From Tipula vernalis (Eukaryota > Arthropoda > Insecta > Diptera > Tipulidae), in assembly GCA_958295665.1 (NCBI GenBank), contig OY282559.1:135883241-135947240 (forward strand): DNA of 64,000 nt, given 5' to 3'. The notes below the pieces were generated by a model, which was not told the DNA's origin, made no database searches, and was given only the letters and a program-made list of their open reading frames with translations. Numbering within the stretch: the first letter of the stretch is position 1; each line of letters begins with the position of its first letter. This document shows positions 59,737-64,000 of the stretch, one piece after another. The position numbers and the translations under genes are program-made.

Positions 59737-60165
59737 TTATGTTGGGTATACTGGTATATGTGGTTCTATCATTGACCACCTATCTGAAGTTGTTTCTACA
59801 GCCAAATCAAATTTGGCATCGAACTTCCTAATTACAAGGTTTAAAAAAGAATTTAGTAAATTACAAAATAATTGGTCCTGTGTAGCATAAAATTCTTGGA
59901 GAAACATTAATTGGGCCAGTTCGTATTTGTGGGTTGAAATAGTACGATTGAAATCTTTTATTTTCCAAAACGTAACCTCAATTTTGACATTCAGGAATTT
60001 TCTTTTAAAAGTTTCCAATAAATTCTGAATTTTATTTTTGAATGGCATATTCGGTTCTGTATCTGTGAACATGCAAATCACGTTGTTAGTAATATGATTA
60101 GGAAACACACCATACCTTCTACATCGTGTCAGGAACATTTCACTTGATGTGTGGACAGTCGTCAT
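59737..60165 (-). pseudogene. Penelope-like N-terminal domain fragment
   Basis: 142 open codons, MTTVHTSSEMFLTRCRRYGV, a basic middle and a C-terminal WSMIEPHIPVYPT. I attribute it to the Penelope protein because the following codons continue, after a break, into FLDILEFCLKSGYF and the RT motif AMGSPLSP. It is inferred from context rather than from a catalytic motif. Confidence 0.55.
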
Positions 60166-60209
60166 TATTGAAGTGCCGTCGGACGTAATTAATAAATAAT
60201 AATTCTGAT

Positions 60210-60663
<454 letters not shown>

Positions 60664-60760
60664 TTTTTTTTTTAAACAGGGTGGGTTGGTAAGAGGAACC
60701 CTGTGCAATTCGACCAGCAAGATCTATTGTGCATCCCCGTGTAAGAGTAGAGAAATAAAT

Positions 60761-61626
60761 CTATGTGAAATGTAGGTCCAGGTCCTTGATAAACGCCACA
60801 AGGTCATGCACATCCACAGGGTTGGCGTGAGGCCACTGAACAGAATAAGCATTAAGTGTTTTAATTCTCCTTAGGGCGATCGCACTGCACTCGAACAGCA
60901 AGTGTTCGGATGTTTCTTTTACCAGATTACAGAACCTGCAGTTCTCTGATGGGGGTTTCCCCATTTTGAATAAATGGTAGTTAAAGGGACTCTTTCCTGT
61001 CAAGTACCAGATGAGGGATTTCAGAGATGATCGATCCATTCTGATTATATCCTGTAAGTGTGTAATCTTGTAGTTTAGGAGCTTCTTTGTCTGTCTCATT
61101 CTCCGAGATGACTCCCAGAGTGAAGCAGAACATCTTTGCTCTCATAAGAGGACTCTCCTCGCTACATGGCCTTTGGAATAGGCAACGCTAGGCTCGGGGC
61201 AGTAGAAGATGCCACCCGCACCTTCTTTTGCACGGGTGTTTGCGACCTCATTTCCTAGTGTATTAGAGTAGCCGGGGGACCACAAAAGGATAACATTTTT
61301 GTCCCTACCCAGCCTTCTAAGGTTGCTGTAGCAGCTCCATCTCAGTTTAGAGCTGAACAACGGAGCTGTCAGGGCTAATAAAACAGCCTGGCTATCCAAG
61401 ATTATGTAGAACTCCGTTCTTATATATTCTTTTTGAGGCACTGAAGCATGCTAGTCTCGATGACCACGATTTCTGCCTGGAAAACCGTAGGGGTCTTTCC
61501 CAACTGTAAACAGATCCTGAAACTGAGCCCCACAACCCCCGCACCCGTGCCCTCGTTTGTTTTTGACCCATCGGCATACCATACCGATGCGTGCTGTGGT
61601 AAGGAGGTCATAATGTACCCCACCAT
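60761..61626 (-). pseudogene. LOA-type RNase H and C-terminal Cys/His fragments
   Basis: Frames 61626-61420, 61441-61142 and 61099-60761. RNase H motifs: WYADGSKTNEGTGAG, then ILDSQAVLLAL and LLWSPGYSNTLGNEVAN, where the usual His and the last Asp appear as Tyr and Asn, so the activity is probably lost. The C-terminal part has CRFCNLVKETSEHLLFEC, the Cys/His cluster of such ORF2 proteins, and ends VAFIKDLDLHFT. Frame breaks at about 61430 and 61120. Confidence 0.75.
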
Positions 61627-61998
61627 GTCCCTTTCGGGTTTCCGGATCGTGAAGTTCCTCCGGCAGTAAGTAGTCTTTTCATATCTGATAGCTGGGCAAA
61701 ATCGTCTGCCAAGTTTAGTTTACCCAGGATGCTATTGTGTCCCGAACTAGTCAGTCTAACCTACACACTTTTGACTTGTATATGGAGTGGTAAGAGTCCT
61801 AGCAGCCTTTCAAGGGCAGCAGTAGGGGCAGGTCCTAATTGCTCCCTTTGCGCCCAAACATATTAATTTTTGAATTTTGTCCAAAGCGGAACGAGCATTT
61901 ATTTGCTCTGTCTTTGGCCACCATATAAACGCCGCATAAGATATCATTGGCCTTATGTTGGTTTGATAAAGTCAGATTATCATTTGTCGGTTTAGGCC

Positions 61999-63480
61999 CT
62001 ATGTTTTACCAAACATACATTGGCACCCAAAATATGCTTTGTTTGCCTTATTTACGATGTATTTCAAGTCGGGGTTCCAGGTTAATTTTTGGTCAAAAAT
62101 GATCCTTAGATATTTAAACTCAGACGTCATCTTGAGTATTTCCTCGTTCATAGTTATTGGAGAAAAGGAAATTCTCCTCCGATTTGTAAAGAGAGTACAT
62201 GTTATTTTTTTGGGACTGACGTTAAGGTCCACTTCAACACACCACTCGTTTACCAATCTTAGAGCATATTGCATACACTCAGCTATTGTGCTTTCAAATT
62301 TGCCCCTGACCATCAGCACCAGATCATCAGTATAGGCAATGATTGATATTCGACAGTTCTTCAAAATAGCGAGCAAGTGGTCCATTACCAAGAGCCACAG
62401 TAATGGCGACAGTACTCCTCCCTGAGGGCAGCCCTTGGTAGGTGAAATTGAGATGCTTGCTTCGCCAATCGAGGCTTTAATTCTCCTGCTTCTGAGCATG
62501 TTTATTATTCACCCGATGGTTGAGGAGTCGATACCCCTCGCTACAGCTTGTTCCCGAATCACCTGGAAATTAGTATTATCGAAGGCACCCTGGATGTCGA
62601 TGAAGGAGCATAATAGTGCCTCCTTGTCGCGAAGTGTATCCTTGATTTCCGATGTTAATTCATGCAGGGCTGTCTCCGTAGATTTGCCTACCTGATAAGT
62701 ATGTTGGCTAGGATTTAGAGGACATCTTTGGATTGTATTGAGTCTGATATACAGGCCCAATATTTTTTCGCTTGTTTTAAGTATAATTGATGTAAGGCTA
62801 ATAGGTCTGTAGGACCTAATGTCCTCGGAGGATTTATTCCCATTCTTTGGTATGAATATGACTCTTACTTCCCTCCAGCATCTGGGGATGTATTCCAGAC
62901 TAAAGCTGGCTCTATATAATTTGATTAGGTGGGGCTCCAGTACATCCAGGCCTCGTTGAAGAAAAATAGGATAGATTCCATCCCCTCCTAGAGACTTAAA
63001 GAGACCAAATGAATTGATAGCCCAGCGCAATTCTCCAGGGCTAAAGATTCCCATCGCACGCTTGTAGGCCCCCCTTGGGACTAGATAAGGATGCACCACG
63101 CTCATATCAGGGTCCTCCCGACCCGCAATGATTGTGCAATTCAGAAAGTGTCCCTTCACCAGACATTCAAGAGTCTCTTCCCTTGATGTGGTTAAGGTCC
63201 TGTCCGGCCTTCTTACTGAGCCAAGAGGGTTTTTATGATCTAATGCGGGGGCTTTTTGGAGTCGGCAAGCTGCCAGAATCTCGACTATCTTTCCGCAAAC
63301 AGTTCTCCAGCTCTCTGTTTTGCTCTTCCTCAGAGTCTCATTATACTGGGTGAGGGCAGTTCGATACGCTGCCCAGTCATCTGTTATTTTTGCTCTGTTA
63401 AAGAGCTTACACACTGTTTTTCTTTTAGTCTCCAGGGCGGAGGTCCACCAAGGAACATATCTAGTTCCTCTAACACGCAC
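61999..63480 (-). pseudogene. LOA-type reverse transcriptase, one nonsense codon
   Basis: Two open stretches in one frame, 63480-62509 and 62499-61999, are separated by a TGA at about 62509-62511 where Trp would be expected (IG-stop-IINML). Motifs: VPWWTSALETKRK, NSFGLFKSLGGDGIYPIFLQ, VIFIPKNGNKSS, YRPISLTSIILKTSEK, CSFIDIQGAFDNTN, TKGCPQGGVLSPLLWLLVMD and AYTDDLVLM (active site). The order and the TKGCPQGGVLSPLLW word fit LOA-type RTs. The frame stops after FGKT at 61999; downstream text (IRPMISYAAFIWWP) continues in another frame. Confidence 0.8.
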
Positions 63481-64000
63481 CGCAGGAGAAGTTGAGTGAT
63501 AGGCATCAATTATTGCCCTGGTCAGATTATCAGCAACTCTATCAAGCTCTGCAACAGATCCGATAGAGTTTTGTTAACCCCCTACATTGTCTTGCAGTTT
63601 ATTGGTAAAGACAGCTCAGTCCGTATCTATAGGTTTCTTACCGTAGCTTCTGTTATTTGGGGTGTTCTAATATCAAATCTTATATACGTATGATCCGACA
63701 AAGATGCTTCCCCCGATACATGCCAATTTTGGACTGTGCTGGAGGTGCCCAAGTCAGACATAGTAAGGTCCAGCACCTCCCTTCTAATGGCATTCACAAA
63801 GGTCGGCTCGTTCCCTGTATTATTTAAAACAACATAATTTCATGAACAGTATTCAAGAAATTGCTCCTCTTGTATTGGTGTTGTTGCTACCCCAGACTGT
63901 GTGGTGTGAATTAGCATCAAACCAATGATGAACTTCTGCCCATGAGCTGTACAGTAATTGATAAAACTCTGTACTTCTTCCGGAGGTGGGTCGTTACCGT

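Larger units (their letters stand above)
58326..60165 (-). mobile_element. Penelope-like element with GIY-YIG domain, degenerate
   Basis: Minus strand, in order: an N-terminal domain open from 60165 to 59737 (RRYGVFPNHITNNV, FYATQDQLFCNLL, ending PHIPVYPT), RT motif NGIAMGSPLSPLVTDVV (about 59630-59675), RT motif YFDYLLLCVP (about 59520-59550) and an endonuclease motif LNRSNIVYLIPCNHCQLKYI followed by GTTKQLLKYR (about 58880-58970). Part of the RT palm between the N-terminal domain and AMGSPLSP is missing. The 3' region (58326-58690) recurs inverted at 60210-60663. Stops throughout the RT. Confidence 0.8.
60690..64000 (-). mobile_element. LOA-type non-LTR relic, cut by window end
   Basis: Minus strand with endonuclease, RT, RNase H and a Cys/His C-terminus in order, ending in a 3' UTR near 60690-60760 with cacaatagatctt and ggtcg. 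The endonuclease N-terminus and any ORF1 lie beyond 64000. At 63850-64000 broken frames read FIIG, SHHTVWGSNNTNTRGAIS-like words typical of the R1/LOA endonuclease. Few lesions in the RT, many in the rest. Confidence 0.8.

Overview
This is an AT-rich eukaryotic window, almost certainly from an insect and, by inference, probably a dipteran. The evidence is the mix of repeats: APE-type non-LTR retrotransposons, Ty3/gypsy, BEL/Pao, Penelope-like elements, a CMC/CACTA-type DNA transposon, a tRNA-derived SINE, MITEs, long microsatellites and simple satellites. There are also GT-AG introns and poly-A tails. I find no host protein-coding gene, rRNA gene or functional tRNA gene. The window reads as a transposon graveyard containing one complete element and one young truncated copy of it.

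Layout. 1-865: nothing recognisable. 866-5855: a degenerate repeat domain built on CAACTCAA (left half) and TTGAGTTG (right half), with internal duplications of about 1.1-1.3 kb and a SINE with a 10-bp target-site duplication (TSD). 8913-9858: a large near-palindromic foldback element. 9993-10238: a MITE. 10467-11905: a Jockey-like relic (-). 11990-15573: an octamer satellite changing to a decamer. 15720-17217: a broken gag/coiled-coil relic (-). 19205-19503: a second SINE copy. 20206-20496: a long hairpin. 20667-23540: a spliced but broken CMC/CACTA-type transposase plus a second spliced accessory gene.

26742-31987 is a complete non-LTR element on the minus strand. It has two open ORFs (a gag-like protein with a zinc knuckle, then endonuclease-RT-RNase H), a poly-A tail and a 13-bp TSD. 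32455-33236 is a TA microsatellite cluster. 34100-34760 is a repeat of about 120-130 bp that turns into its own inverse. 35581-38358 is a 5'-truncated inverted copy of the complete element, with its own TSD. 38370-40560 is an old non-LTR relic carrying a MITE, followed by a Ty3/gypsy protease-RT relic (40640-41620). 41621-47500 holds little.

47500-51190 is a Jockey-type relic (-) with a younger non-LTR insertion nested in it (14-bp TSD). 51435-51985 is a four-unit satellite. 52735-54925 is a non-LTR relic inside a CGCGATAT minisatellite. 54950-56110 is a BEL/Pao relic. 56340-58215 is a Ty3/gypsy relic with a Penelope-like fragment inside it. 58326-60663 is a Penelope-like element with a GIY-YIG domain and inverted flanks. 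60690-64000 is a LOA-type non-LTR relic running off the window end.

Family assignments rest on motifs read by eye from conceptual translation; no database search was possible. The strongest structural calls are those with target-site duplications: the SINE at 3967, the elements at 26742 and 35581, and the nested insertion at 48620.
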